DNA from: Firmicutes bacterium UBA2058
Lineage (GTDB): Bacteria; Bacillota; Clostridia; Tissierellales; Sedimentibacteraceae
Length of the DNA: 42,159 nt
Direction: 5' to 3'
Assembly (NCBI GenBank): GCA_002332905.1
Contig: DDAM01000029.1
Span: 1-42,159, forward strand
The notes under the pieces were generated by a model, which was not told where the DNA came from, did not search any database, and was given only the letters and a program-made list of their open reading frames with translations. Below, one piece after another: positions 31,471-39,809 of this stretch (position 1 is its first letter; the number at the start of each line of letters is the position of its first letter). Position numbers and translations under genes: made by a program.

Positions 31471-31513
31471 AAAAGTCCCCTATATTTGAAGAGAGAATAT
31501 AGGGGACTTTTTT
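31470..31513 (+). terminator. Second terminator, near-duplicate of the first
   Basis: A perfect 17-bp stem (31470-31486 with 31496-31512) ending in a T run. It shares the CCTATATTTGAA-R-AG core with the terminator at 31290, 180 bases upstream. Confidence 0.9.
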
Positions 31514-31628
31514 AATAATATTGTTTCAATATTATTAGTAATAATAAAATTACACTCGACTTACATAATATACCCATAAATAGAAAATATTATTCATGTT
31601 GATAAAATTTATTAAAGCTATGATAAAG

Positions 31629-31657
31629 TTGACAAATTAAACATATTAATATATATT
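31629..31657 (+). promoter_or_regulatory. Promoter of the prmA-rsmE unit
   Basis: TTGACA at 31629-31634 and TATATT at 31652-31657 have exactly 17 bases between them. The predicted transcript start near 31664 lies 30 bases before the prmA ATG. Confidence 0.8.
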
Positions 31658-31693
31658 TAAAACGATATGTTTTGATATAGATTGGAGAATTAT

Positions 31694-32665
31694 ATGAAAT
31701 TTAAAGAGGTAATTATAGAAACTACTACTGAAGGTATTGAGCTATTAAATGCTGTACTTATAAAATTAGATATAGCAGAGGTTGTTATAGAGGATGCAAG
31801 TGTATTTGAAGAATTTTTAACTTGTGAGACTATGAACTGGGATTATTATGATGATAGTCTTAATAGTATGAAGGATTGTGCTACAAGAATGAAAATATAT
31901 CTTGGAGATAACGAGCAGGGTGAACAAGAGCTTGATGAACTAAAAAAAGAATTAGAAATATTAAAGCAAGAAAATACTGATATTGACTTAGGTAAGCTAA
32001 GCTTAACTGTAAACTTAGTTGATGATGAAGATTGGGCTAATAACTGGAAGCAGTTCTTTAAACCCTTTGAAGTAGGTGAAAAAATACTTGTTAAACCAAC
32101 TTGGGAAACTATTGAAAACAAAAGTGATAGAATCATATTAGAAATTGACCCAGGTGCAAGCTTTGGAACTGGACAACACTATACTACTCAGCTTTGTATA
32201 GAACAGATAGAAAAATATATAAAAGATGGTATGGAAGTTTTAGACATGGGTTGTGGAAGTGGTATTTTATCTATAGCTTCAATACTACTTGGTGCAAAGC
32301 ATGTAGTTGGTGTTGATATAGATGAAAATGCAGTTAGAATTGCTAAAGAAAATGCCGCGATTAATAAAATTTATGAAAATAAATTTATTGCATATTGTGG
32401 AAATGTAATTGAAGATGAAAGATTACAGGATGTAATTGGCTTTAATAAATTTGATATGATTGCTGTGAACATAATTGCTGATATAATTATTGAAATGAGT
32501 GATTGCTTTCCTAAATTCTTGAAAAAGGGTGGAGTTATAGTTACATCAGGCATTATTGAAAAATATGTTGATAAGGTAGAGGATACGCTTAAAAATCTTG
32601 GTTTTGAAATAATGGAAATTATTCAAAAAGAAGACTGGGTATCAATTACAGCTATTCTAAAATAG
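31694..32665 (+). CDS. prmA: Ribosomal protein L11 methyltransferase
   Basis: A 323-residue SAM-dependent enzyme that trimethylates ribosomal protein L11. The N-terminal alpha/beta L11-recognition domain (MKFKEVIIETTTEGIELLNA) is joined to a Rossmann methyltransferase domain. The family motif LEIDPGASFGTGQHYTTQLC is near residues 147-166, SAM motif I VLDMGCGSGILSIAS is near 181-195, VGVDIDENAVRIAKENA is near 205, and NIIADII is near 260. GGAG lies 6 bases before ATG 31694; the frame continues to TTG 31682, which overlaps that Shine-Dalgarno. It heads a unit with rsmE 9 bases downstream, a common Clostridia and Bacillus pairing. Confidence 0.93.
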   Translation: MKFKEVIIETTTEGIELLNAVLIKLDIAEVVIEDASVFEEFLTCETMNWDYYDDSLNSMKDCATRMKIYLGDNEQGEQELDELKKELEILKQENTDIDLGKLSLTVNLVDDEDWANNWKQFFKPFEVGEKILVKPTWETIENKSDRIILEIDPGASFGTGQHYTTQLCIEQIEKYIKDGMEVLDMGCGSGILSIASILLGAKHVVGVDIDENAVRIAKENAAINKIYENKFIAYCGNVIEDERLQDVIGFNKFDMIAVNIIADIIIEMSDCFPKFLKKGGVIVTSGIIEKYVDKVEDTLKNLGFEIMEIIQKEDWVSITAILK

Positions 32666-32674
32666 AGGTGGCAT

Positions 32675-33430
32675 ATGTTTAGATATTTTACTTCTACAGA
32701 AGAAATAAATGATGAGTTAGTAAGAATTGAAGGAACTGATGCTAAACACCTTAAAAATACTCTAAGAGCACAGATAGGTGATGAGGTTTCTATTGTAACT
32801 GATGATGGTGAATATGTTGCAGGTATAATTAGTTTAGAAAATGACAGCATCATTTGTAAGATCAAATACAAAACTGATATAAATAATGAAGCAAGTATTC
32901 ATATAACATTATGTCAAGGTTTGCCAAAGCAAGCTAAAATGGAAGATATAATTCAGCAGAATGTGGAAGTTGGTGTTAAAAGCTTTATACCACTTATAAC
33001 TGAGCGTACTGTTGTTAAGTTAAACGATAAATCAAGAGAATTAAAAAAGCTTGATAGATGGCGAAAAATAGCCCATGAATCCTCTAAGCAAAGCAAGAGA
33101 AATATAGTTCCTACAGTTGAGGATATTTTAACTGTAAGCGAATTAATTAATAGAATTAAAGACGAGGGTGCCAAAATTATTGTTCCCTATGAACTTGAGG
33201 GCAATAAAACCATTAAAGAGGCTTTAGCCAAAAATACTTTAATTGATAAGAAAGATAAATATTATATTATAATAGGTCCTGAGGGCGGCTTTGATGAAAA
33301 AGAAATTGGAAAATTCCAAGATATAGGTGCTGATATTGTAACATTAGGAAAAAGAATCTTAAGGACTGAAACAGCTGGTATTGTAGCATCTTCTATTATT
33401 CTCTATGAGTGTGATGAGATGTCAGTGTGA
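32675..33430 (+). CDS. rsmE: 16S rRNA (uracil1498-N3)-methyltransferase
   Basis: A 251-residue SPOUT-class methyltransferase that modifies U1498 of 16S rRNA. The N-terminal PUA-like domain carries RIEGTDAKHLKNTLRAQIGD near residue 18. The SPOUT part has CQGLPKQAKMEDIIQQNVEVG near 75-95, TERTVVK, RWRKIAHESSKQSKR near 129-143, and the knot motifs IIGPEGGFDEKEI near 205 and LGKRILRTETAGIVA near 228. AGAGGTGG precedes the ATG. It is 9 bases after prmA. Its last codons (ATG TCA GTG TGA) form the beginning of the dispersed element at 33423. Confidence 0.93.
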   Translation: MFRYFTSTEEINDELVRIEGTDAKHLKNTLRAQIGDEVSIVTDDGEYVAGIISLENDSIICKIKYKTDINNEASIHITLCQGLPKQAKMEDIIQQNVEVGVKSFIPLITERTVVKLNDKSRELKKLDRWRKIAHESSKQSKRNIVPTVEDILTVSELINRIKDEGAKIIVPYELEGNKTIKEALAKNTLIDKKDKYYIIIGPEGGFDEKEIGKFQDIGADIVTLGKRILRTETAGIVASSIILYECDEMSV

Positions 33431-33513
33431 AAAAAGGCACTTCACAGTGTGAAATATATTTCACACTGTGATGCCACTACAATGTCTTGACTGTCGAGAC
33501 TATAGCATAATGG
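33423..33513 (+). repeat. Dispersed intergenic element, full copy 2
   Basis: It begins inside the last codons of rsmE with CAGTGTGAAAAAAGGCACTT. An inner 13-bp perfect hairpin lies at 33443-33455 with 33458-33470. GGCA (33436-33439) faces TGCC (33472-33475). Then follow ATGCCACTACAATGTCT, a second hairpin TCTTG...CGAGA (33485-33499) and CTATAGCATAATGG. It stops at the GGAGGA Shine-Dalgarno of the next gene. Compared with the 18310 copy the 3' part is nearly identical, while the 5' hairpin is longer. Confidence 0.75.
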
Positions 33514-33522
33514 GAGGATAAG

Positions 33523-34047
33523 ATGAAGTATGAATATGAGTTAATACGCTCTAGTAGGAAAACTATTGAGTTATCAATTTCTAAGGAACTTAAGCTTATT
33601 GTTAGAGTTCCAAATAAAATGTCCATAAATGATGTAAATAACTTTGTTATAAAGCATGAAAAATGGATTAAAAAACATTTAGCTATTGCTAAAACTCGTT
33701 ATGGAGGTAATAGTTATAAGGATTTGACAGAGGATGAAATAAATAGACTAAAGAAAAGGGCAGCAGAAATAATTCCTAGTAGAGTAAAGTACTACAGTGA
33801 AATAATGGAGGTAAAACCTACTAGTGTAAAAATTACTTCAGCCATGACAAGGTGGGGCAGCTGTAGTGCTAAAAATAGCTTATGCTTTTCTTATAGACTG
33901 ATGTTATATCCAATAGAGGCTATAGATTATGTTATAGTTCATGAATTAGCACATATTAAAATAAAAAACCACAGCAAGCTTTTTTATCAAGAAATCGAGA
34001 AATATATGCCAGATTATAAAACAAGAATGAAAATGTTAAACCGTTAA
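33523..34047 (+). CDS. YgjP/DUF45-type zinc metallopeptidase
   Basis: A 174-residue protein of the YgjP-like (DUF45, WLM-related) metallopeptidase family. The active-site helix YVIVHELAHIKIKNHS at about residues 140-155 gives HELAH plus a downstream His. Upstream, TRWGSCSAKNSLCFSYRLMLYP near 109-130 is the family signature. The N terminus (YELIRSSRKTIELSI) is a small beta domain. Length is shorter than the usual ~230 residues, chiefly at the N-terminal side. GGGAGGAT precedes the ATG. It sits behind the second copy of the dispersed element and has a terminator overlapping its last codons. Confidence 0.85.
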   Translation: MKYEYELIRSSRKTIELSISKELKLIVRVPNKMSINDVNNFVIKHEKWIKKHLAIAKTRYGGNSYKDLTEDEINRLKKRAAEIIPSRVKYYSEIMEVKPTSVKITSAMTRWGSCSAKNSLCFSYRLMLYPIEAIDYVIVHELAHIKIKNHSKLFYQEIEKYMPDYKTRMKMLNR

Positions 34048-34071
34048 TAAATAGGGTTTAGCATTTTTTTT
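34031..34071 (+). terminator. Terminator overlapping the end of the YgjP-like gene
   Basis: AAATGTTAAACC at 34031-34042 pairs with GGTTTAGCATTT at 34055-34066 (one wobble) and an eight-T run follows. The left arm lies inside the coding sequence. Confidence 0.85.
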
Positions 34072-34164
34072 GCGTAGTTGAATAATATATATTAAATGTT
34101 TATTTTGGTTTTTATTATAATAAGGATTTGTATAAAATATTTATATATTGGAAAGGATGCTATT

Positions 34165-34344
34165 ATGGGATTTTTTGGTTTTAAAAGAGGATGTCCTAGA
34201 TTTAAATTTACTGAGGTTATAGGTTTAATGATAGCTGTAATTGGAGCTATTATAGTTGTTCAAATATTGCCGCTACGTATATGGTTGTTTATATTAGGTT
34301 TATTATTAATAATTTTAGGATGTACACTAGTTAAATTATTATAA
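34165..34344 (+). CDS. Small membrane protein of unknown function
   Basis: A 59-residue protein with a short basic N terminus (MGFFGFKRGCPRFKF) and two hydrophobic helices (about 18-36 and 40-57). GGAAAGGA lies about 7 bases before the ATG; the frame is open 69 bases further upstream, but without a Shine-Dalgarno. No motif is recognised. It stands alone between the YgjP-like gene and the converging rpmB. Confidence 0.5.
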   Translation: MGFFGFKRGCPRFKFTEVIGLMIAVIGAIIVVQILPLRIWLFILGLLLIILGCTLVKLL

Positions 34345-34390
34345 TTACAATTTGTTTGCATAAAAAGATTATGTAAGGTAATTAGATTAT

Positions 34391-34417
34391 AAAAAAATAA
34401 TGGCCTTGGCCATTATT
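34391..34417 (-). terminator. Terminator of rpmB
   Basis: AATAATGGCC at 34396-34405 and GGCCATTATT at 34408-34417 form a perfect stem; read on the minus strand it ends in a T run (plus-strand A 34391-34397). Confidence 0.85.
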
Positions 34418-34427
34418 GAAAAATTAA

Positions 34428-34619
34428 TTATATAGCACGAACAACGTTACCTGATCTCATGCATCTTGTGCAAACAAATTTTTTCTTAGATATTCCATTT
34501 TCTACAACAGATATCTTTCTAACGTTTGGTTTCCAAGTTCTGTTTATTTTTCTATCTGAGTGAGTTACAGTATGACCTGTCATTTTACCTTTTCCGCAGA
34601 TTTCACAAAATTTCGCCAT
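34428..34619 (-). CDS. rpmB: Large ribosomal subunit protein bL28
   Basis: A 63-residue ribosomal protein L28 of the zinc-binding form. Two CxxC pairs are visible, FCEICGKG at residues 4-11 and VCTRCMRSG at 49-57. RTWKPNVRKISV near 27-38 is the family core. GGGAGGTG lies 7 bases before the ATG on the minus strand. It is transcribed away from the Asp23 gene. A TTGACA on the minus strand (34717-34722) is a possible -35. Confidence 0.95.
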   Translation of the reverse strand: MAKFCEICGKGKMTGHTVTHSDRKINRTWKPNVRKISVVENGISKKKFVCTRCMRSGNVVRAI

Positions 34620-34782
34620 ATTCTCACACCTCCCATTAAAGCAAGTTTATAATAATAATATTTTATACTAATTTTTATTAAAAATCAAACGAAATTTTTA
34701 ATAATATCTCAACAGTTGTCAATGAAATAAATTAGTATTATATCAAATCAAGCTTTTTTATTGTAACATTAAAATATAATTA

Positions 34783-34811
34783 TTGCAATAACTAATTTTT
34801 ATTTGTATAAT
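34783..34811 (+). promoter_or_regulatory. Promoter of the Asp23-fakA unit
   Basis: TTGCAA at 34783-34788, a 17-base spacer and a perfect TATAAT at 34806-34811. A second candidate lies downstream (TTGTAA 34837-34842, 17 bases, TGG-TAAACT ending 34865). The rest of the 34620-34924 gap is AT-rich with no ORF worth calling. Confidence 0.65.
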
Positions 34812-34924
34812 ATTTTCATGATAATTTTTTTGTGATTTGTAAAAAACGATATTTTGTGGTAAACTATGATTATAAAAGAATTAAAGAATAAAAAATGAAT
34901 TTAATATAAATATAGGAGGTACTT

Positions 34925-35281
34925 ATGTCAATTCAAGTTATAAATGAATTTGGTGGTGTTATTATAGACGATCAAGTTATAGCTAGTATTGCTGGTTTAG
35001 CAGCTATGGAGTGCTATGGTATAGTAGGAATGGCATCTAAAAATGCAACTGAAGGTTTCTTTGAATTATTAAAGAAAGACCAATTATCAAAGGGAATAAA
35101 AGTTAATTCAGATGAAGACAAAATTACTATAGATTTACATATAGTATTGCAATTTGGCGTAAAAATTTCAGTTGTTGCTGAAAACATTATATCAAAGGTT
35201 AAGTACAATGTAGAATCGCTAATTGGCATGGAAGTTAATAAAGTAAATATTTTTGTTCAAGGTGTAAGGGTGCAAAAGTAG
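34925..35281 (+). CDS. yloU: Asp23/Gls24 family envelope-stress protein
   Basis: A 118-residue Asp23/Gls24-type protein. The hallmark IIDDQVIASIAGLAAMECYGIVGM is at about residues 13-36, followed by the hydrophilic helix and VNSDEDKITIDLHIVLQFGVKI near 60-81, with VNKVNIFVQGVR at the C terminus. These proteins are cytosolic or membrane-associated and are linked to cell-envelope homeostasis. GGAGGT precedes the ATG. It is 14 bases before fakA; the YloU-YloV pairing is conserved in low-GC Gram-positives. Confidence 0.92.
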   Translation: MSIQVINEFGGVIIDDQVIASIAGLAAMECYGIVGMASKNATEGFFELLKKDQLSKGIKVNSDEDKITIDLHIVLQFGVKISVVAENIISKVKYNVESLIGMEVNKVNIFVQGVRVQK

Positions 35282-35295
35282 TTTGGGAGGCTATA

Positions 35296-36924
35296 ATGAT
35301 AATTAAGTATATAGATAATATTATGTTTAAAAAAATGCTGATTGGTGCAGCAACTAACTTGGAAAATAATAAAAGCTTAGTAGACTCACTTAATGTTTTC
35401 CCAGTTCCAGATGGAGATACAGGAACAAATATGAATTTAACAGTACAATCTGCTGTTAAGGAAATTAATAATTTAACAGAATTCAGCATAACTAAAATTG
35501 CGGAAGCTGTAGCAAAAGGATCTCTTATGGGTGCAAGGGGAAACTCAGGCGTAATATTATCACAGCTATTTAGAGGCTTTGCAAAAGGCATGGTTAATGT
35601 TAATCAAATAACTCCAAGAATAACAGCTGAAGCTTTCAAATTAGCATCTAGCACAGCCTATAAGGCAGTTATGAAGCCTACTGAAGGTACAATACTTACT
35701 GTTGCAAGGGAGACAGCTGATAAAGCTCTTGAAATATGTGATAGTAGTACAGATATGATAATATTTTTAGAAGATGTAATTAAGCAATCAAAAATAACAT
35801 TAGATAAAACTCCTGAATTGTTACCAGTTTTAAAACAAGCAGGTGTTGTTGATGCTGGTGGAAAGGGTTTAATATGTTTATTAGAGGGAGCTCTTGCAGC
35901 ATTAAAAGGCGTTGAAATAAAGAAAGAACAAAATGCTACAGAAATTATTGAAACACAGGCAGAAGTATCTGAATATGGAAACGAAGATGAAATAGTATTT
36001 GCTTACTGTACAGAGTTTATGATTAAAAATTCAAAGAAATCCCATGAACAATTCTTACCTTTAATAATGGATAAAGGTGATTCAATAGTTTGTGTTGGTA
36101 GTGACGATATTATAAAGGTTCATATACATACTAACAATCCTGGACTTATTTTAAGTAAAGCTGTAACCTTTGGAGAAATAATAAACATTAAAATAGACAA
36201 TATGAAGGAGCAGTTTAGAAATAAACAAAAATCTGCACCTGTTCAAGCTCCGGTTAGTACAGAGAAGAAAGAATATGGATTTGTTTCCATAGGCTTTGGT
36301 GAAGGTATACAAAAAGTGTTTTATGATTTAAAGGTTGACTATTTTATATCTGGTGGTCAAACTATGAATCCGAGTACAGAAGATATAATAGAAGCAGTAA
36401 ATAAAATAAATGCTGAACATATTATAATTCTTCCAAACAACAGCAATATTATTTTAGCTGCACAACAGGCTAAGGAATTATCAGAGAAAAATCTTCATGT
36501 AATTCCTACTAAGACAATACCTCAAGGTGTATCTGCAATGCTAGCTTTCAATGAAGATAATAGTATTGAGGAAAATGTAAATGACATGACAGCAGCTATT
36601 AATACAGTTAAAACTGGTCAAGTTACTTATGCTGTTAGAGATACATCTATGAATGGCTTAGACATTAAAAAAGATGATATTATAGCTTTACATGATAAGG
36701 ATATAGTTAATCATGGATCAGATATTGAAGAGCAAACCATAGAATTGATTAAGAAAATGGTTGATGAAGAAAATTTCTTAATAACAATTTTCTATGGTGA
36801 GATGATAGATGAAAAAACAGCAAAGAATTTAAAAGATAAAGTAGAAGAAATTGCAGAGCAATGCGATATTGAAATTGTATATGGTGGTCAACCGCTATAT
36901 TACTATATAATTTCAGTGGAATAG
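35296..36924 (+). CDS. fakA: Fatty acid kinase subunit FakA (YloV, DAK2 domain)
   Basis: A 542-residue protein of the YloV/FakA family, the ATP-binding subunit that phosphorylates fatty acids held by FakB (DegV) proteins. The N-terminal DAK2 domain has NVFPVPDGDTGTNMNLTVQ near residues 34-52 with the metal-binding aspartates, then GSLMGARGNSGVILSQLFRGFA near 75-96 and VDAGGKGLICLLEGALAAL near 185. A middle domain follows, and the C-terminal part from about 330 is DegV-like (FISGGQTMNPSTEDI, HIIILPNNSNIILAAQQA, TKTIPQGVSAMLAFN). No FakB gene is in the window. GGGAGG precedes the ATG. Confidence 0.93.
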   Translation: MIIKYIDNIMFKKMLIGAATNLENNKSLVDSLNVFPVPDGDTGTNMNLTVQSAVKEINNLTEFSITKIAEAVAKGSLMGARGNSGVILSQLFRGFAKGMVNVNQITPRITAEAFKLASSTAYKAVMKPTEGTILTVARETADKALEICDSSTDMIIFLEDVIKQSKITLDKTPELLPVLKQAGVVDAGGKGLICLLEGALAALKGVEIKKEQNATEIIETQAEVSEYGNEDEIVFAYCTEFMIKNSKKSHEQFLPLIMDKGDSIVCVGSDDIIKVHIHTNNPGLILSKAVTFGEIINIKIDNMKEQFRNKQKSAPVQAPVSTEKKEYGFVSIGFGEGIQKVFYDLKVDYFISGGQTMNPSTEDIIEAVNKINAEHIIILPNNSNIILAAQQAKELSEKNLHVIPTKTIPQGVSAMLAFNEDNSIEENVNDMTAAINTVKTGQVTYAVRDTSMNGLDIKKDDIIALHDKDIVNHGSDIEEQTIELIKKMVDEENFLITIFYGEMIDEKTAKNLKDKVEEIAEQCDIEIVYGGQPLYYYIISVE

Positions 36925-37072
36925 TGTGAAAATAATTATGAATAATAATAAAATAAATCACGACCTCCATGCACAAAATTTTAATGACAATTTGTGCATT
37001 GGAGATGGAGTTAATATAGTAGCAATTATAAACGAATACTAAATGGCTTGCGTAGCGAGACTATGGAATAAT
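36923..37072 (+). repeat. Degenerate copy of the dispersed element between fakA and recG
   Basis: It begins at the fakA stop with AGTGTGAAAATAATTATGAA and ends with CTTGC-GTA-GCGAG-ACTATGGAATAAT (37047-37072). Between them lies an extra hairpin (36965-36977 with 36991-37004, one bulge). Both ends match the other copies, and the middle has diverged. Confidence 0.5.
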
Positions 37073-37091
37073 AAAATATATTATAATAATT

Positions 37092-37145
37092 AACCACAAA
37101 GAACACGAAGGACACGAATAAGTGATTTTTGTGTTCTTTGTGGTT
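37092..37145 (+). repeat. Large hairpin with ACCACAAAGAACACGAAG-type repeat
   Basis: AACCACAAAGAACAC at 37092-37106 pairs perfectly with GTGTTCTTTGTGGTT at 37131-37145. The loop contains GAAGGACACGAA, so the left arm and loop form the roughly 9-base-periodic CACAAAGAACACGAAGGACACGAA pattern. It lies 25 bases before the recG start and could be a read-through terminator or an interspersed palindrome. Confidence 0.65.
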
Positions 37146-37169
37146 TTAGTTTTAAAAATAGGGGTTATT

Positions 37170-39224
37170 ATGCTAAATGCGGATATTCAATATTTAAAGG
37201 GTGTCGGCCCTAAAAGGGCTTCAAAATTAAATAAGATAGGCATATACACTATAGAGGATTTGCTTAATTATTTTCCTGTAAGATATGAAGATAGAAGAAA
37301 GCTTACAAAAGTTAAAGATGTTGATGAGGATAAAAAGTATTTAATTAAGGTTAAGCTCACAAAAATATCGTCAGTAAGGAAAGTAAATAGAAAAATGTCT
37401 GTTTTTAAAGCAACAGCTTATGATGATACAAGCTATATTAGCTTGACTTTTTTTAATCAAGAATATATGTATGAAAAGTTAAAATTAAATGAAATATATT
37501 ATGTTTTTGGTAAGTGCAAGCATGAGAATGGAACTTATGAGATGGTAAATCCCGATATTGAGCATCAAAATGAGCTTGTAAAAGCTGGTAAAATTATGCC
37601 TATTTATAGATTAACCAATACTTTGACTAATAATGAGCTTACTAAGCTTACGTTAGCATGTATAGATGATTATTATAAAAGAATTAGCAATGTGTTGCCA
37701 GATGAAATTATAGAGAACTATAATCTATTAAGTAAATCTGACGCTATAAAATATTTGCATTTTCCTACCAATGGTAAACTATATAATTTAGCAAAAAAAA
37801 CAATAGCCTTTGAAAAACTATTAGTTTTACAAATTGGACTGTTAAATATAAAAAGCAGGTTAAATAATTTAGTAGAAGGAATTGTTCAAGACAAAACTAC
37901 ACTTTCGGAAAAACTACTAAATGATTTGCCATATAAATTGACTAATGCACAATTAAGAGTTTTAAATGAAATTAGAGAAGATATGAAAAGCAATAAACCT
38001 ATGAATAGATTAGTTCAAGGGGATGTTGGCTCTGGAAAAACAATAATCGCTATCATAGCTATGCTAAATTCAGTTGAATCTGGATATCAAGCATCAATGA
38101 TGGCACCAACTGAAATTCTTGCAATGCAACACTATCAAACTATTACTGAATATTTAGAAAATAGCAATATTAATTTAAATGTAGCTTTTTTATCTGGCTC
38201 AACAACTAAGAAAAATAAAACAGAAATTTTAGATAAAGTTAAAAATAATGAAATAGACATTTTAATTGGAACTCACGCATTAATTGAAAAAAATGTAGAA
38301 TTTAATAATATTGGTTTGGCAATAACAGATGAACAGCATAGATTTGGAGTAAGACAAAGAGCAATGCTCTCCAATAAAGGTAAAAACCCAGATGTTTTGG
38401 TTATGACAGCTACACCTATTCCAAGAACTTTAGCGTTAATGATATATGGTGATTTGGATATTTCATTAATTGATGAAATGCCTCCAAATAGACAGGAAAT
38501 TATTACAAGAATTGTTACTAAAAATAAAAAAGATGATGCATATGAATTTATTATAAAAGAAATAAAGTCAGGAAGGCAGGCTTATATTGTAGCACCTTTA
38601 GTTGAAGAATCAGAAAAACTGGAACTAGATTCAGCAACAGAAATATATGAAAGATTAAAAAATGATTATTTCAGTGGTTTTGAACTTGGACTTTTACACG
38701 GTAAGATGTCCAACAATGAAAAGGACGAAATAATGGATAGATTCTATAAAGGTCAAATAAATGTACTTGTTTCTACAACTGTTATAGAGGTTGGAGTAAA
38801 TGTACCTAATGCAACTGTTATGCTCATATTAAATGCTGAGAGATTTGGATTGGCACAGCTTCATCAGTTAAGAGGCAGAGTAGGGAGAGGTAAGCATCAG
38901 TCTTATTGCATTTTAGTAAACGAAAGTAGAACAGCAAATTCAAGGGATAGAATGAGAGTATTGTCTGATACTAATAATGGGTTTATAATTGCAGAGGAAG
39001 ATTTAAAAATAAGAGGTCCAGGAGATTTCTTTGGAACTAGACAGCATGGTATTGAATCTTATAATCTCGACCAGTTAATTGGCGATGTGTCAGTAGTTCA
39101 AGAGGTTCAAACCTTAACTAAAAAAATATTAAATGAAAATCCTAGGCTTATAGGGCAAGAATATGATTCATTAAGGTATAATATTTTAAAGCTTTTTAAA
39201 AATGAAAATATTGCCTTTAACTAA
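37170..39224 (+). CDS. recG: ATP-dependent DNA helicase RecG
   Basis: A 684-residue superfamily 2 helicase that remodels stalled replication forks and Holliday junctions. The wedge domain has YLKGVGPKRASKLNKIGI at residues 7-24 and YFPVRYEDRR near 32. Helicase motif I is LVQGDVGSGKTIIAI near 287, motif II DEQHRFGVRQRAM near 387, motif III TATPIPRTLAL near 415, and motifs V-VI STTVIEVGVNVPNATVM and QLRGRVGRGKHQSYC near 540 and 567. The RecG-specific C-terminal GPGDFFGTRQHG is near 616. GGGG lies 5 bases upstream of ATG 37170; an upstream in-frame start at 37122 lies inside the hairpin and is rejected. The downstream order rsmD-coaD is the standard Firmicutes arrangement. Confidence 0.95.
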   Translation: MLNADIQYLKGVGPKRASKLNKIGIYTIEDLLNYFPVRYEDRRKLTKVKDVDEDKKYLIKVKLTKISSVRKVNRKMSVFKATAYDDTSYISLTFFNQEYMYEKLKLNEIYYVFGKCKHENGTYEMVNPDIEHQNELVKAGKIMPIYRLTNTLTNNELTKLTLACIDDYYKRISNVLPDEIIENYNLLSKSDAIKYLHFPTNGKLYNLAKKTIAFEKLLVLQIGLLNIKSRLNNLVEGIVQDKTTLSEKLLNDLPYKLTNAQLRVLNEIREDMKSNKPMNRLVQGDVGSGKTIIAIIAMLNSVESGYQASMMAPTEILAMQHYQTITEYLENSNINLNVAFLSGSTTKKNKTEILDKVKNNEIDILIGTHALIEKNVEFNNIGLAITDEQHRFGVRQRAMLSNKGKNPDVLVMTATPIPRTLALMIYGDLDISLIDEMPPNRQEIITRIVTKNKKDDAYEFIIKEIKSGRQAYIVAPLVEESEKLELDSATEIYERLKNDYFSGFELGLLHGKMSNNEKDEIMDRFYKGQINVLVSTTVIEVGVNVPNATVMLILNAERFGLAQLHQLRGRVGRGKHQSYCILVNESRTANSRDRMRVLSDTNNGFIIAEEDLKIRGPGDFFGTRQHGIESYNLDQLIGDVSVVQEVQTLTKKILNENPRLIGQEYDSLRYNILKLFKNENIAFN

Positions 39225-39247
39225 ATGTATATTAAGGAAGTGAAATA

Positions 39248-39808
39248 TTGAGAGTTATATCAGGTAACAATAAAGGAAAAAAGCTTTTTGCACCAAAAGA
39301 TACGTCTGTTAGACCTACATCTGATAAAATTAAGGAAGCAATTTTTAATATGCTTGGATATATTGATGAGGATAGTGTTGTACTGGATTTATTTTCAGGA
39401 ACTGGAAATGTTGGAATAGAATTTTTATGTAGAGGTGCAAAAGAATGTCATTTTGTAGATGTATCTCATAAAAGTGCAAGCTTTATTAAGAAAAATATAT
39501 TATTATGTAATCTTGAAAGTAAATCTAAGGTTTATGTTAATGACTATGAAAAAGCAATATCTTTCTTTGCTAGAAACAATATGAAGTTTGACTATATATT
39601 TGCTGATGCACCATATCACTTGAATTGTGCTGATAATGTTATAAATCTTGTCTTTAGCAATAATTTATTAAACAAAGATGGAACTTTAATAATTGAATGC
39701 GAAAAATCAGAAATAATGTTTGAAAATGTAGAACAAGATGTGTTAAAATATAAAGAGAAAATTTATGGGATCACGAAAATCGGAATAATTAGATTTTCGG
39801 AGGAGTAA
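39248..39808 (+). CDS. rsmD: 16S rRNA (guanine966-N2)-methyltransferase
   Basis: A 186-residue Rossmann methyltransferase of the RsmD family. Motifs: MRVISGNNKGKKLFAPKDTSVRPTSDKIKEAIFN at the N terminus (given as residues 1-34), SAM motif I VLDLFSGTGNVGIEFLCRGA near 48-67, and motif IV FADAPYHL near 120, where DAPY replaces the more usual DPPY. It starts with TTG at 39248; AAGGAAG about 7 bases upstream supports it. coaD begins one base after its stop. Confidence 0.92.
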   Translation: MRVISGNNKGKKLFAPKDTSVRPTSDKIKEAIFNMLGYIDEDSVVLDLFSGTGNVGIEFLCRGAKECHFVDVSHKSASFIKKNILLCNLESKSKVYVNDYEKAISFFARNNMKFDYIFADAPYHLNCADNVINLVFSNNLLNKDGTLIIECEKSEIMFENVEQDVLKYKEKIYGITKIGIIRFSEE

Positions 39809-39809
39809 T

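Noticed and set aside
31826..31845. TTGTGAGACTATGAACTGG resembling the dispersed element
   Set aside because: It lies inside prmA coding sequence and lacks the hairpin and the ATAAT end.
37122..37169. Upstream extension of recG
   Set aside because: The added codons come from the hairpin right arm and are hydrophobic noise; ATG 37170 has GGGG upstream and gives the normal N terminus.
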